From positions 177,743-241,742 of the forward strand of contig JAFPZK010000046.1 in NCBI GenBank assembly GCA_017417315.1: a DNA stretch of 64,000 nt. The letters run 5' to 3'. Source of the stretch: Bacteroidales bacterium. Its GTDB lineage: Bacteria > Bacteroidota > Bacteroidia > Bacteroidales > UBA3824. The notes under the pieces are model-generated. The model did not search any database. It worked only from the letters and a program-made list of their open reading frames with translations, and was not told the DNA's origin. Of this stretch, positions 26,829 through 35,259 are shown piece after piece (position 1 is the stretch's first letter; each line of letters begins with the position of its first letter). Made by a program: the position numbers and the translations under genes.

Positions 26829-28259
26829 ATGAAAAAAATTACACTTTTGTTGACGGCGTTTTTGGCTTTTACCGTTTCGTTGTCAGCGCAGAAAAAGACC
26901 GTTCAAGTGCTTGCTTTGAATGATATGCACGCTTATCTTGACCGTGCGGCGGCATTAGGCGGTGTTATTGATAGTTTGCGGGCTTTAAATCCTGATTTAT
27001 TGGTTCTTAGTGCGGGCGACAACCGTACGGGAAATCCCGTTAACGACATGTATGAAGAGCCGTCAAGACCGATGACGGAAGTGATGAATGTTTTCGGCGT
27101 TAACGCTTCGTCGCTCGGAAATCATGAATTTGACGCTAAAATTGCAGGCTTTAAAAAGCAGGCAGAACGCTCAAATTTTCCGTATCTTTGTGCTAACGTT
27201 ACCGTGCCGGATTCTATGGGCTTTAAACTTGACCCGTACAAAATTTTTGACGTTAACGGCGTAAAAGTCGGTGTAATCGGCATTTTGCAAATCAATCAGA
27301 GAGGCATTCCCGATTGTTTGGCTGACAACGTAAAAGGTCTTACGTGGAGTAATCCTCAAAAAGCCGCCGAAAAATACGCTGATATTGTCAGAAAACAATG
27401 TGATATTGAAATTCTTCTTTCGCATAACGGTATTGATGAGGACAAAATTTCGGCTCAAAACATGCCTCAGTTGGACGCGATTATGGGCGGACATACACAC
27501 ACACTCGTTCCTGCTAACACTATCGTTAACGGCGTTTTGATTACTCAGAGCAAAAACAAAATGCAGTATTGTACTTTGGTGGATTTTGAGGTTGAAAACG
27601 GTAAAGTCGTTAAAAAATCTTCAAAAGTTATCAGCATTTTGGAAACAAAACAGAGCAATCAAAAAATTGCCGATATGGTTGCAAAGTATTCTGACAATCC
27701 TTTTTTGCAGGAGGTTATGGGTACGCTTGCAAAACCGATTAACAATTATATTTCGATGGGAGCGTTTGTTTCTGACGGTCAGCGTTACGGCACGAAATGT
27801 CAGATTGTGCTTCAAAACGGTGGCGGCGTGCGTTATTCTACCAAAGAGGCGGGCAATTTTACCCGTAAAGATGCCCTTATGCTTGACCCCTTCGGCAACA
27901 AAATGGTGGTTTTCAAACTCAGCGGTGCCGACATCAAACGTCTTATTACCGACTGCCGTGAAAACGACGAAATGATTGAATGTTATACCTCAGGCGTTAG
28001 TTACACGATGAAAGTTGACAAAAACGACCCGAAAAAAGTAAAATCATTGGACGTTTATTTAGAAAACGGTAAACCTCTGAAAAACAAAAAGTTGTATTCT
28101 TTTGCATGTAACAATTACGTTGTCTCGATTACTTTCTTGAAAAACAAAGAAGGAAAAATCCTTGACAAAACTAGTTGCGACTGTCTGATTGAATATTTGA
28201 AAGACAAATCTCCGCTTGATTATTCAAAGGTGATGCGAACAAATATAATTGAAGAATAA
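26829..28259 (+). CDS. Periplasmic 5'-nucleotidase/metallophosphatase (UshA-like)
   Basis: A 476-residue protein with signal peptide (ends SLSAQ). The calcineurin-like metallophosphatase domain has ALNDMHAYLD, SAGDNRTG, LGNHEFDAK, LLSHNGIDED and MGGHTHTLV, giving the full set of metal ligands, though the first motif is NDMH-A rather than NDxHG. The C-terminal 5_nucleotid_C domain (about 295-470) has LQNGGGVRYS and DPFGNKMVVFKLSGADIK. It should hydrolyse nucleotides, or 2',3'-cyclic nucleotides, in the periplasm. In many Bacteroidota the two domains are separate genes; here they are fused. Confidence 0.92.
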   Translation: MKKITLLLTAFLAFTVSLSAQKKTVQVLALNDMHAYLDRAAALGGVIDSLRALNPDLLVLSAGDNRTGNPVNDMYEEPSRPMTEVMNVFGVNASSLGNHEFDAKIAGFKKQAERSNFPYLCANVTVPDSMGFKLDPYKIFDVNGVKVGVIGILQINQRGIPDCLADNVKGLTWSNPQKAAEKYADIVRKQCDIEILLSHNGIDEDKISAQNMPQLDAIMGGHTHTLVPANTIVNGVLITQSKNKMQYCTLVDFEVENGKVVKKSSKVISILETKQSNQKIADMVAKYSDNPFLQEVMGTLAKPINNYISMGAFVSDGQRYGTKCQIVLQNGGGVRYSTKEAGNFTRKDALMLDPFGNKMVVFKLSGADIKRLITDCRENDEMIECYTSGVSYTMKVDKNDPKKVKSLDVYLENGKPLKNKKLYSFACNNYVVSITFLKNKEGKILDKTSCDCLIEYLKDKSPLDYSKVMRTNIIEE

Positions 28260-28271
28260 AAAAAACGTTAA

Positions 28272-28306
28272 TTTGTTTTTTTAGAAAAAACTTTTTGTTA
28301 TATTTG
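28272..28306 (+). promoter_or_regulatory. Promoter of the YbjN-thioredoxin unit
   Basis: TATATTTG at 28299-28306 with TTTG at 28272-28275, 23 bp upstream; the -7 box is 26 bp before the ATG at 28333. Confidence 0.6.
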
Positions 28307-28332
28307 CGAAAACATTTTAATACAGAAAAACC

Positions 28333-28722
28333 ATGGAAAAAAATTATCAGAAAGTAAAAAATTATTTGTTGGATTTGGAATATTCCATCGATGCCGAGAG
28401 CGAGAGCAACGGCACTTTTATAATCAGCCGGGAAGAAGAAGGCATTAAAAATATGGCTATTGCTTGTGCCGACCCGATTTTGATTATGGAGCAGCCGCTT
28501 TTTGTTTTAAAGCACGAGACGGCTAACGTTTTGAAAGAGTTGTTGAAGAAAAATCGCGACATTGTTCACGGAGCCTTTGTTTTGGACGACGACAATAGGG
28601 TTTTGTTCCGCGACACGCTTCAAATCGAAAACCTTGATTTAAACGAGTTGGAAGGTTCATTGAACTCGCTTTCAATACTTTTGAGCGAATATGGTCAGAA
28701 TTTGGTGGAATTTGCAAAATAA
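28333..28722 (+). CDS. YbjN-domain protein
   Basis: A 129-residue cytoplasmic protein. Its pattern (KVKNYLLDLEYSI, ISREEEGIKNMAIACADPILI, HGAFVLDDDNRVLFRDTL) fits the YbjN/type III chaperone-like fold, which is widespread but of uncertain role. It is followed after 30 bp by thioredoxin, with no promoter or terminator between, so the two are probably one operon. Confidence 0.7.
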   Translation: MEKNYQKVKNYLLDLEYSIDAESESNGTFIISREEEGIKNMAIACADPILIMEQPLFVLKHETANVLKELLKKNRDIVHGAFVLDDDNRVLFRDTLQIENLDLNELEGSLNSLSILLSEYGQNLVEFAK

Positions 28723-28752
28723 ATTTGTTAACTATATAATAAAGTAGAAAAA

Positions 28753-29070
28753 ATGCCGGTAGTACATTTAAATACTGAAAATTTTCAGAAAGCGTTGTCT
28801 TCGAGCAGCGTTGTAGTTGTAGATCTTTGGGCTGAATGGTGCGGACCTTGCCGTTCAATGATTCCGATTGTTGACAAAGTAGGTGCTGAGTATGAAGGTA
28901 AAGCGTTGGTTGCAAAAGTCAACGTTGACGAAAATCCTGAAATTTCCGCGCAATATTCAGTAAGAAGCATTCCGACGTTTTTGTTTTTCAAAGGCGGGGA
29001 ATTAAAAGATAAACACGTAGGAACGATGTCTGAATCAGTTTTGAAAAGCAAAATTGATTCATTATTGTAA
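28753..29070 (+). CDS. trxA: Thioredoxin
   Basis: A 105-residue single-domain thioredoxin with active site WAEWCGPCRSM (Cys30 and Cys33) and the cis-Pro loop RSIPTFLFF. No signal peptide, so it is cytoplasmic and reduces protein disulfides with thioredoxin reductase. It is the second gene of the YbjN-trxA pair and ends at a strong hairpin. Confidence 0.96.
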   Translation: MPVVHLNTENFQKALSSSSVVVVDLWAEWCGPCRSMIPIVDKVGAEYEGKALVAKVNVDENPEISAQYSVRSIPTFLFFKGGELKDKHVGTMSESVLKSKIDSLL

Positions 29071-29071
29071 T

Positions 29072-29113
29072 AAAAAAACGGGGCTGTAAGTTTTTTACAG
29101 TCCCGTTTTTTTA
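29072..29113. terminator. Bidirectional terminator between trxA and hsp20
   Basis: An 18-bp imperfect stem (29072-29089 with 29095-29112) and A/T runs on both sides, so it can stop transcription from both convergent genes. Confidence 0.88.
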
Positions 29114-29124
29114 TTAACATCAAC

Positions 29125-29562
29125 CTATTTTATTTCAATTGCTTTTTTGGTGTTCTGAATCTCGCATTTCGGAATTTCGAGTTTCAAGATTCCGTCAGTG
29201 TAAGAGCCTCCGATTTTTTGAGCGTCAACGCCTTCGGGCAGTGTGAACGACCTTGAAAAACTGCTGAAACTATACTCGCGGCGATAAACTTTCGGCTCGT
29301 TTTTGTCTTTGTTGTCGTTGTTGTTTTCAGAGTTTTCTGTTTTTTCGGTTTTTTTCTGAACCGAAATCGTAAGAAGATTTTTATCTACGTTAACGGAAAA
29401 ATCTTCTTTTTTGTAGCCCGGAGCGGCCATCTCAATAATGAAACCGTCGTTTTTTTCACTGATGTTTACCGGCGGAACACCGTTCATTCTGTTGTTGTCA
29501 ATCTGAAACAAATTGTTTCCGAACCAGTCAATGTCATCATTGTTGAAAAATCTCTGTAACAT
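29125..29562 (-). CDS. Hsp20/alpha-crystallin small heat-shock protein
   Basis: A 145-residue holdase chaperone when started at the ATG at 29562 (MLQRFFNNDDIDWFG). This start is fixed by the sequence AAGGAGG on the minus strand at 29567-29573, a strong Shine-Dalgarno site; the extra upstream in-frame residues are lysine/asparagine-rich leader sequence. The alpha-crystallin domain spans about 35-140: GFIIEMAAPGYKKEDFSV, REYSFSSFSRSFTLPEGV, then GILKLEIPK. A lysine/asparagine-rich insert (about 75-95) sits between two strands. It binds unfolding proteins under heat stress. The upstream spacer carries TGACA/TGTCA repeats. Confidence 0.92.
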   Translation of the reverse strand: MLQRFFNNDDIDWFGNNLFQIDNNRMNGVPPVNISEKNDGFIIEMAAPGYKKEDFSVNVDKNLLTISVQKKTEKTENSENNNDNKDKNEPKVYRREYSFSSFSRSFTLPEGVDAQKIGGSYTDGILKLEIPKCEIQNTKKAIEIK

Positions 29563-29566
29563 AATA

Positions 29567-29574
29567 ACCTCCTT
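29567..29574 (-). promoter_or_regulatory. Strong Shine-Dalgarno sequence of hsp20
   Basis: Reads AAGGAGGT on the minus strand, 4-5 nt before the ATG at 29562. This is rare in this window, where most genes have no such site, and it decides the start codon. Confidence 0.8.
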
Positions 29575-29699
29575 GTTTAAAAAGTTTTTATTAATCATTT
29601 TTTTATTATTTTCTTTATTATTTTCTTTTTGTTTGTTTAATGTTTTCACTTAGGGTATATTCAATTTGAGTGCCAATGCCGAAAAATGTGATTTTTACT

Positions 29700-29761
29700 G
29701 ACAAAATGACAGAAAGTTGACAAATTTTCACTGACAATTTGTCAAAATGGAAAATTTGTCA
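29700..29761. promoter_or_regulatory. TGACA/TGTCA operator-like repeats between hsp20 and the LuxE-like gene
   Basis: Several TGACA-type half-sites occur in about 60 bp, including the perfect palindrome TGACAATTTGTCA at 29732-29744 and an outer pair GACAAATTTT/AAAATTTGTC. They lie in the divergent 29650-29799 spacer. Which gene they control is unknown; a stress-responsive role for hsp20 is an inference. Confidence 0.55.
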
Positions 29762-29772
29762 TTTATTTTTAG

Positions 29773-29780
29773 TAATTTTG
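29773..29780 (+). promoter_or_regulatory. -7 element of the LuxE-like gene
   Basis: TAATTTTG, 19 bp before the ATG at 29800; directly next to the TGACA repeats. Confidence 0.6.
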
Positions 29781-29799
29781 CGGCAAATTTTTATAAAAT

Positions 29800-30795
29800 A
29801 TGATTGGTTTAGAGGAAAAGTTGTTTAGAGTTTCTTCTAATGCGGAGTTTGAGAAAACGGCGTTGGAAGTGTTTGAATTTCAAAGGGTTAATAATCCTGT
29901 TTATAAAAAATATCTTGAATTTTTGGGAAAACGCGGCACGGGGGAGGTTTCTTCTTTGGAGAAAATTCCTTTTATGCCAGTAGAATTTTTTAAACTTTTT
30001 AGCGTTAAGACAACGGATTTTTCTTCGGAGGCGGTTTTTACTTCTTCTGGCACAACGGGAAAAAACGTCTCGAAACATCATGTAAAAAAACTTGCACTTT
30101 ATTATAAATCATTGAGTTACGGTTTTGAAAAGTTTTACGGCGACATAAAAGATTATAAAATTCTTGCGCTTTTGCCGTCGTATTTGGAGCGTAAAGGTTC
30201 GTCTTTGGTCTTGATGGTAGAACGTCTTATGGAACTTTCTACAAACGGTACGGAAGGATTTTATCTTTATGATTTTGAGGGACTTGATAGAAAAATTGAA
30301 GAAGTTTTGGCAAAGACGGACAAAAAAATTCTTTTAATCGGAGTTACGTTTGCGCTTTTGGATTATGCCGAAAAATTCAAGAAAAACTACGGCGACCGCC
30401 TTATTATTATGGAGACCGGCGGCATGAAAGGGCGCAGAAAAGAACTCGTCAGAGAGGAGGTGCATGAAATTCTTTGTAACGGTTTCGGTGTTACAACCGT
30501 ACATTCAGAATACGGCATGACGGAACTACTCTCGCAGGCATATTCCTCTGGTTCAGGTATTTATAAAGAAACTTCAACGATGAAAATAATTATTCGCGAT
30601 GCCATGAATCCCTTTGAGACTGTTAAGGCGGAGACAACGGGCGGCATTAACGTTATTGATTTGGCAAACCTTTATTCTTGCAGTTTTATTCAAACTCAGG
30701 ATTTGGGTATAAAACATTCAGACGGCAGTTTTGAGGTTCGCGGCAGGTTTGACAATTCTGATGTACGAGGCTGTAATTTGATGTACGCGGGCTGA
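29800..30795 (+). CDS. LuxE-like acyl-protein synthetase (ANL superfamily)
   Basis: A 331-residue adenylating enzyme of the LuxE/acyl-protein synthetase family. The nucleotide-binding P-loop is FTSSGTTGKNVSKH (about 84-97), and METGGMKGRRKELVREE with VHSEYGMTELLSQAY matches the adenylate-binding core. The C-terminal subdomain is short, as in LuxE. Related proteins in Bacteroidota are found singly or next to acyl carrier proteins and hydrolases; none is adjacent here, and the substrate is unknown. The gene is single and sits divergently from hsp20. Confidence 0.85.
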   Translation: MIGLEEKLFRVSSNAEFEKTALEVFEFQRVNNPVYKKYLEFLGKRGTGEVSSLEKIPFMPVEFFKLFSVKTTDFSSEAVFTSSGTTGKNVSKHHVKKLALYYKSLSYGFEKFYGDIKDYKILALLPSYLERKGSSLVLMVERLMELSTNGTEGFYLYDFEGLDRKIEEVLAKTDKKILLIGVTFALLDYAEKFKKNYGDRLIIMETGGMKGRRKELVREEVHEILCNGFGVTTVHSEYGMTELLSQAYSSGSGIYKETSTMKIIIRDAMNPFETVKAETTGGINVIDLANLYSCSFIQTQDLGIKHSDGSFEVRGRFDNSDVRGCNLMYAG

Positions 30796-30827
30796 AAAAT
30801 ATATTTTTTTTGTTGAAAAAAATGTTG

Positions 30828-30835
30828 TACTTTTG
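30828..30835 (+). promoter_or_regulatory. -7 element of the FNR-like regulator gene
   Basis: TACTTTTG, only 8 bp before the ATG at 30844, implying an almost leaderless mRNA or initiation at the next in-frame ATG (30853). Confidence 0.65.
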
Positions 30836-30843
30836 CGCAAAAT

Positions 30844-31539
30844 ATGAAAACAATGGCGGCTATACAAGAGGAATGTAATAATTGCTTTTTTAAGCAAGGG
30901 CTTTGCAAGGGACTTTCGGAAGACGAGTTCCGTTCCATTTTTGAACAGACAAAGCAGTATGTTTATAAAAAAGGTGATGTAATTTTAAGACAGGGCGCAA
31001 AATGCAGCGAACTGATTTTTTTGACCAAAGGCATCGTGAAGTTTGTCAGCGACAGCAACGGCAGGGAACTTATCATTGCCATTGACAAGGCTCAGACTTT
31101 GCTCGGTCTTGCCAATATATTAAACGAAGACGTTAACCTGTTTTCGATTGTTGCCGTTGAGGAGTGCAAAGGCTGCGCGATTAACCTCAACAGATTCAAA
31201 CTTTACGCTCTTTCCAACCGCAAGTTCATGTTTGAAATCATGAGCCTTTCCACTCAGATGTTCAGGGACGCTATTTTCAACTTTATTTCGGTTGCCAGAA
31301 AACAGAGTAATGGACGTATAGCCGATGTGTTGCTTTATCTTTCTCAAAAGATTTATCAAAGTAAGGCTTTTTCATTAGGACTTTCAAGACAAGAACTTGC
31401 TGATTATGCTGGTTGTTCTAAGGAACAACTTATCCATACTTTGCGCACTTTTACTGCTGACAAAATCATTTGGGTTTCGGGCAAAAAAATTGAAATTCTC
31501 GACGAGAACAAACTTATGACAATCAGCAGGGTAGGATAG
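30844..31539 (+). CDS. Crp/Fnr-family regulator with FNR-like N-terminal cysteines
   Basis: A 231-residue transcription factor: an N-terminal cyclic-nucleotide-binding-type beta barrel (about 30-150; GDVILRQGAKCSELIFLTKG), a dimer helix and a C-terminal winged helix (LSRQELADYAGCSKEQLIHTLRTF). The N-terminus has CNNCFFKQGLC (Cys11, Cys14, Cys21) and the barrel has Cys108 and Cys111. E. coli FNR holds an oxygen-sensitive Fe-S cluster with Cys20, Cys23, Cys29 and Cys122, a very similar spacing, so redox or oxygen sensing is plausible. Translation may begin at 30844 or 30853. The gene is monocistronic. Confidence 0.9.
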   Translation: MKTMAAIQEECNNCFFKQGLCKGLSEDEFRSIFEQTKQYVYKKGDVILRQGAKCSELIFLTKGIVKFVSDSNGRELIIAIDKAQTLLGLANILNEDVNLFSIVAVEECKGCAINLNRFKLYALSNRKFMFEIMSLSTQMFRDAIFNFISVARKQSNGRIADVLLYLSQKIYQSKAFSLGLSRQELADYAGCSKEQLIHTLRTFTADKIIWVSGKKIEILDENKLMTISRVG

Positions 31540-31547
31540 GGGAGCGG

Positions 31548-32249
31548 TTAAAAATTGCCGCCCCATTCGTATGAAAGTTTAATCATATACGAGGCTTGTG
31601 TTTTTATCGTCGTGAATTGTCGGTGTCCGTCAACTATTTCTAAAAAATGCCACGGCTGGTCGAGTTTTACATATTCTGCTCCGACGGATATGTTGAATTT
31701 CCAAAGCCTTAAACCCGCAGACGGACTATAATAAAATCCTGAATAATTGTTGTATTCGTCATCAGTTGCCGCATAACCTATCCGACATTCTATAAAAGGT
31801 GTAACTTTTTTCTTTAAGCAATCGTATCTGAAATCAAAAAATAGCGGTAATACGAGTGCAAAATTCGGCTCTGTTGAGTATGTTCCGAAATACCAATAAT
31901 CGGCGTATGCCTGCTCTGCGACACCCATGCCGGCGTAAAATTGCGGTATAAACTGCCAGCCGAGCGAACATGAAAAATCAATTACGTCGCAGGTATAATC
32001 GTTAACCGCTTTTTGAAGTCCGAACTCCGCAAAAAGCCGCCAACCTCTCGTTAAAATAGGAGATAGTAAAGGATTTTTTCTTTTGGTTTTTACCGCCTCT
32101 GACGGTTTTTGTATCTCAAAATCGACATCAGGGTATACATATTTTTTGTCTTCTGATGGAGAAGATATTATTTCAACATCTTCGTCAATTTGAGAAAATG
32201 CTGAAAACCAAGAAGTTAAAAATAATATAACAAACCAAAAGCGTTTCAT
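31548..32249 (-). CDS. Outer-membrane beta-barrel protein, unrecognised family
   Basis: A 233-residue exported protein. The ATG at 32249 gives a signal peptide (MKRFWFVILFLTSWFSAFSQ). Longer forms would run through its own promoter and the thrS leader and are rejected. A short acidic linker follows, then alternating, aromatic-rich beta strands ending in KLSYEWGGNF with a terminal Phe, as in outer-membrane barrels. No specific family recognised. It is convergent with the regulator gene and divergent from thrS. Confidence 0.7.
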   Translation of the reverse strand: MKRFWFVILFLTSWFSAFSQIDEDVEIISSPSEDKKYVYPDVDFEIQKPSEAVKTKRKNPLLSPILTRGWRLFAEFGLQKAVNDYTCDVIDFSCSLGWQFIPQFYAGMGVAEQAYADYWYFGTYSTEPNFALVLPLFFDFRYDCLKKKVTPFIECRIGYAATDDEYNNYSGFYYSPSAGLRLWKFNISVGAEYVKLDQPWHFLEIVDGHRQFTTIKTQASYMIKLSYEWGGNF

Positions 32250-32262
32250 AATTTCATTTTGG

Positions 32263-32270
32263 CAAATATA
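32263..32270 (-). promoter_or_regulatory. -7 element of the outer-membrane protein gene
   Basis: TATATTTG on the minus strand, 14 bp before the ATG at 32249; supports that start. Confidence 0.65.
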
Positions 32271-32313
32271 ATGAAAAAAAACTGAATTTAACAAAAAATT
32301 TAATAAAAAAAAT

Positions 32314-32344
32314 TTTGTCATAAAACTAAAAAAACGTAAATTTG
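32314..32344 (+). promoter_or_regulatory. Promoter of thrS-infC-rpmI-rplT
   Basis: TTTG at 32314-32317, 19 bp, TAAATTTG at 32337-32344; a near-ideal Bacteroidota promoter. Start codon at 32368. Confidence 0.8.
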
Positions 32345-32367
32345 CGCCGCTTATTAAATGGTTTAAA

Positions 32368-34314
32368 ATGATTAAGATAACTTTTCCTGATAATTCCGTA
32401 AAGGAATTTGAAAACGGTTCTACACCGCTTGATATTGCTAAATCGCTGAGTAACAGTTTGGCAAAAGAAGTATTATCGGCATCGTTCAACGGTTTGGAAT
32501 GGGATGCTACCCGTCCGATTAACGAGGACGGAAAACTTGTTTTTTATAAATGGGACGACGAACAGGGTAAACACACTTTCCGTCATTCGGCTGCGCATTT
32601 GATGGCTGAGGCTTTGGAACAACTTTACCCCGGCACAAAATTCGGTATCGGTCCGGCTCTTGAAAACGGTTTTTATTACGACGTTGAACTCCCTGACGGA
32701 AAAGTTATTACGGACGAAGATTTTCCGGCAATCGAAAAGAAAATGATGGAAATCGCCCGTGGAAACCATCCTTACGAAAGAAAGGAAATTTCTAAACAGG
32801 AGGCTCTTGACTTTTTCAACAAAAAAGGAGACAATTATAAAGCCGAATTGATTTCGGAATTAGAAGACGGCAAAATCACCGCTTATTGTCAAGACGGTTA
32901 TACCGACCTTTGCAGGGGACCGCATTTGCCGAATACAGGTCTTATTAAAGCCGTGAAAATCACTTCGATAGCAGGTGCTTATTGGAGAGGTAACGAAAAC
33001 AACAAAATGCTTACCCGCGTCTACGGTGTGGCTTTTCCGAAACAAAAAATGTTGGACGAATATCTCGTTTTGTTGGAAGAGGCTAAAAAACGCGACCACA
33101 GAAAAATCGGAAAAGATATGGAACTTTTCGCTTTTTCACCGAAAGTTGGTCAGGGTTTGCCGCTTTGGTTGCCTAAGGGTACGGTTTTGAGAGAAACTTT
33201 GACGAGATTTTTGGCAAAAATTCAGAAAAAATACGGTTATTTGCAGGTTATCACTCCGCATATCGGTCAGAAAGAACTTTATGTAACGAGCGGACACTAT
33301 GCAAAATATGGTAAAGATTCGTTCCAGCCGATTCACACTCCGAGCGAGGACGAAGAATTTTTGTTGAAACCGATGAACTGCCCTCACCACTGCGAAATCT
33401 ACCGTTTGAAACCGCGCAGTTATAAAGATTTGCCTTTGCGTTTGGCTGAGTTCGGTACGGTTTACCGTTACGAGCAATCCGGTGAGTTACACGGACTTAC
33501 AAGGGTTAGAAGTTTCACACAAGACGATGCACACCTTTTTGTAAGGGCTGACCAAATCAAAGAAGAATTTTGTAAGGTAATCGACATTATTCTTTACATT
33601 TTCAAGATTCTTCACTTTAAAGAATACACTGCTCAGGTATCGCTCCGCGACCCGAACAACAAAGATAAATATATCGGTACTGACGAACATTGGGATATGG
33701 CAGAAAAAGCCATCATTGAGGCGGCTACCGAAAAAGGTTTGCCCACTACGGTTGAAACCGGTGAGGCTGCTTTTTATGGTCCTAAACTCGACTTTATGGT
33801 CAAAGACGCTTTGGGAAGAAAATGGCAACTCGGTACGATTCAGGTCGATTACAATTTGCCGGAGCGTTTCGGCTTGGAATACACCGGCGCAGACGACAAA
33901 AAACATCGTCCGATTATGATTCACCGCGCACCTTTCGGCTCTTTGGAGAGGTTTGTGGCTGTCTTAATCGAAAACACCGAAGGTAAATTTCCGTTGTGGC
34001 TGACACCTACTCAGGCTGTTGTATTGCCTATTTCGGAGAAATTTAACGAATACGCTCAAAAAGTTTCAGAAATCTTGAACGATAAGGATATTCGCTGCGA
34101 GGTTGATGACAGAAACGAAAAAATCGGCAGAAAAATCCGCGATAACGAAACCAAACACGTACCTTTTATGTTGATTGTCGGCGAAAAAGAAGCCGCCGAA
34201 AACAAAGTTTCGGTTCGTAAACAAGGTAAAACCGATTTGGGCGCAATGACGATTGACGAATTTAAAGCGTTTATACAAGGCGAAGTTGACAAAGAACTTC
34301 ACCCCGAAGAATAA
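32368..34314 (+). CDS. thrS: Threonyl-tRNA synthetase
   Basis: A 648-residue class II synthetase that charges tRNA-Thr and edits Ser-tRNA-Thr. Domains in order: TGS (about 1-62; [11 protein letters not shown]), editing domain with [11 protein letters not shown] and [11 protein letters not shown], catalytic core with motif 2 ([28 protein letters not shown], key residues R, E, H) and the zinc-binding Cys in [10 protein letters not shown], and motif 3 ([11 protein letters not shown]). The anticodon-binding domain closes the protein. It heads the thrS-infC-rpmI-rplT unit. Confidence 0.98.
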   Translation: MIKITFPDNSVKEFENGSTPLDIAKSLSNSLAKEVLSASFNGLEWDATRPINEDGKLVFYKWDDEQGKHTFRHSAAHLMAEALEQLYPGTKFGIGPALENGFYYDVELPDGKVITDEDFPAIEKKMMEIARGNHPYERKEISKQEALDFFNKKGDNYKAELISELEDGKITAYCQDGYTDLCRGPHLPNTGLIKAVKITSIAGAYWRGNENNKMLTRVYGVAFPKQKMLDEYLVLLEEAKKRDHRKIGKDMELFAFSPKVGQGLPLWLPKGTVLRETLTRFLAKIQKKYGYLQVITPHIGQKELYVTSGHYAKYGKDSFQPIHTPSEDEEFLLKPMNCPHHCEIYRLKPRSYKDLPLRLAEFGTVYRYEQSGELHGLTRVRSFTQDDAHLFVRADQIKEEFCKVIDIILYIFKILHFKEYTAQVSLRDPNNKDKYIGTDEHWDMAEKAIIEAATEKGLPTTVETGEAAFYGPKLDFMVKDALGRKWQLGTIQVDYNLPERFGLEYTGADDKKHRPIMIHRAPFGSLERFVAVLIENTEGKFPLWLTPTQAVVLPISEKFNEYAQKVSEILNDKDIRCEVDDRNEKIGRKIRDNETKHVPFMLIVGEKEAAENKVSVRKQGKTDLGAMTIDEFKAFIQGEVDKELHPEE

Positions 34315-34338
34315 CAATTATTTTTTAACTAAACTATT

Positions 34339-34344
34339 GGGAGG
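34339..34344 (+). promoter_or_regulatory. Shine-Dalgarno sequence of infC
   Basis: GGGAGG ends 5 nt before the ATT at 34350 and so supports a non-ATG start for infC. Confidence 0.8.
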
Positions 34345-34349
34345 ACAAT

Positions 34350-34892
34350 ATTATCGCTAAGACGAACAACAACGAGCCTGCATACAGAATCAACGGTGCA
34401 ATCAAGGCTGAAACCGTAAGGCTTGTGGGCGACAACATCGAAGAAAACAATCTTGTGTTGTCAAGAAGGGATGCGCTTAAAATGGCGGACGAAATGGGCT
34501 TGGATTTGGTGGAAATTTCACCGGATGCAAAGCCGCCTGTTTGTAGAATTATTGATTATCAGAAGTTTCTGTATCAAATGAAGAAACGTCTGAAAGAACA
34601 GAAAGCCAAACAGCAGCAATCTGAGGTCAAAGAATTGAGATTCGGACCCCAGACGGATGAGCATGATTTGGAGTTTAAGTTCAATCACGCTAAAAAATTT
34701 CTAACAGACGGTGATAAAGTAAGGGCATACGTCTTTTTCAGAGGCCGGCAAATATTGTTCAAGGAGCAGGGCGAAGAATTGCTTTTGAATTTTGCCGACA
34801 GGCTCAAAGATTACGGCAAACTCGACCAGAAACCGTATCTCGAAGGCAAAAAGATGACGATTCTTATTTCGCCGCTCAGCAAGAAGAAATAG
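34350..34892 (+). CDS. infC: Translation initiation factor IF-3, AUU start
   Basis: IF-3 binds the 30S subunit and discards non-canonical start codons and early 50S joining. No ATG exists in frame at the right place. Reading from ATT at 34350 gives 180 residues beginning (M)[24 protein letters not shown], which includes the normal IF-3 N-terminal segment; a GTG at 34425 would remove 25 conserved-region residues. The C-domain has [17 protein letters not shown] and [19 protein letters not shown] lies 5 nt upstream. An AUU start is how E. coli infC autoregulates, because IF-3 itself rejects AUU. thrS, rpmI and rplT flank it in the usual order. Confidence 0.93.
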   Translation: MIAKTNNNEPAYRINGAIKAETVRLVGDNIEENNLVLSRRDALKMADEMGLDLVEISPDAKPPVCRIIDYQKFLYQMKKRLKEQKAKQQQSEVKELRFGPQTDEHDLEFKFNHAKKFLTDGDKVRAYVFFRGRQILFKEQGEELLLNFADRLKDYGKLDQKPYLEGKKMTILISPLSKKK

Positions 34893-34950
34893 AAAAATCC
34901 GTGCGTATAAAGAAAATTAAATACGCTAACTTTTAAATAATTTTAAAAAA

Positions 34951-35148
34951 ATGCCAAAAGTAAAAACTAATTGTGCTGCAAAGAAGAGGTTCAAACTCAC
35001 AGCATCAGGTAAAATCAAAAGAAAACATGCCTTCCACAGCCATATTTTGACTAAGAAGGAAACTAAAAGAAAGAAGAATTTGGTTAAATTCGGCGTTGTC
35101 GAAAAAGCAAACCAGCAGGCTATCAAAGAACTTTTAGTAATGAAATAG
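34951..35148 (+). CDS. rpmI: 50S ribosomal protein L35
   Basis: 65 residues, the standard L35 length, with the family pattern [27 protein letters not shown]. It is basic and sits between infC and rplT as in most bacteria. Confidence 0.97.
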   Translation: MPKVKTNCAAKKRFKLTASGKIKRKHAFHSHILTKKETKRKKNLVKFGVVEKANQQAIKELLVMK

Positions 35149-35181
35149 TCTGAAAACGTTTAGGTAAATTAATATTAGTAG

Positions 35182-35240
35182 TTTAACCCGTCCCCGGGCT
35201 GTAAAAATGTTAAGACACCTTGCGGGTGCGCCTGTGGACA
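35182..35240 (+). ncRNA. Candidate L20-type structured leader upstream of rplT
   Basis: The 35149-35259 spacer is unusually GC-rich for its surroundings. It contains CCCGTCCCCGGGC and a CACC-TTGCG-GGTG hairpin with flanking ACA/TGT pairing. The position, just before rplT in an infC operon, is where L20 autoregulation acts in other bacteria. Only inferred; the fold has not been computed. Confidence 0.4.
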
Positions 35241-35259
35241 AAAAATTGATTAGAAAAAA

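Noticed and set aside
32250..32489. Longer N-terminus of the outer-membrane protein
   Set aside because: It would overlap the thrS start and both promoters, and would place the signal peptide internally; the ATG at 32249 with its -7 box is preferred.
34425..34427. GTG as the start of infC
   Set aside because: It would remove conserved N-terminal residues that are encoded in frame after ATT 34350 with an SD.
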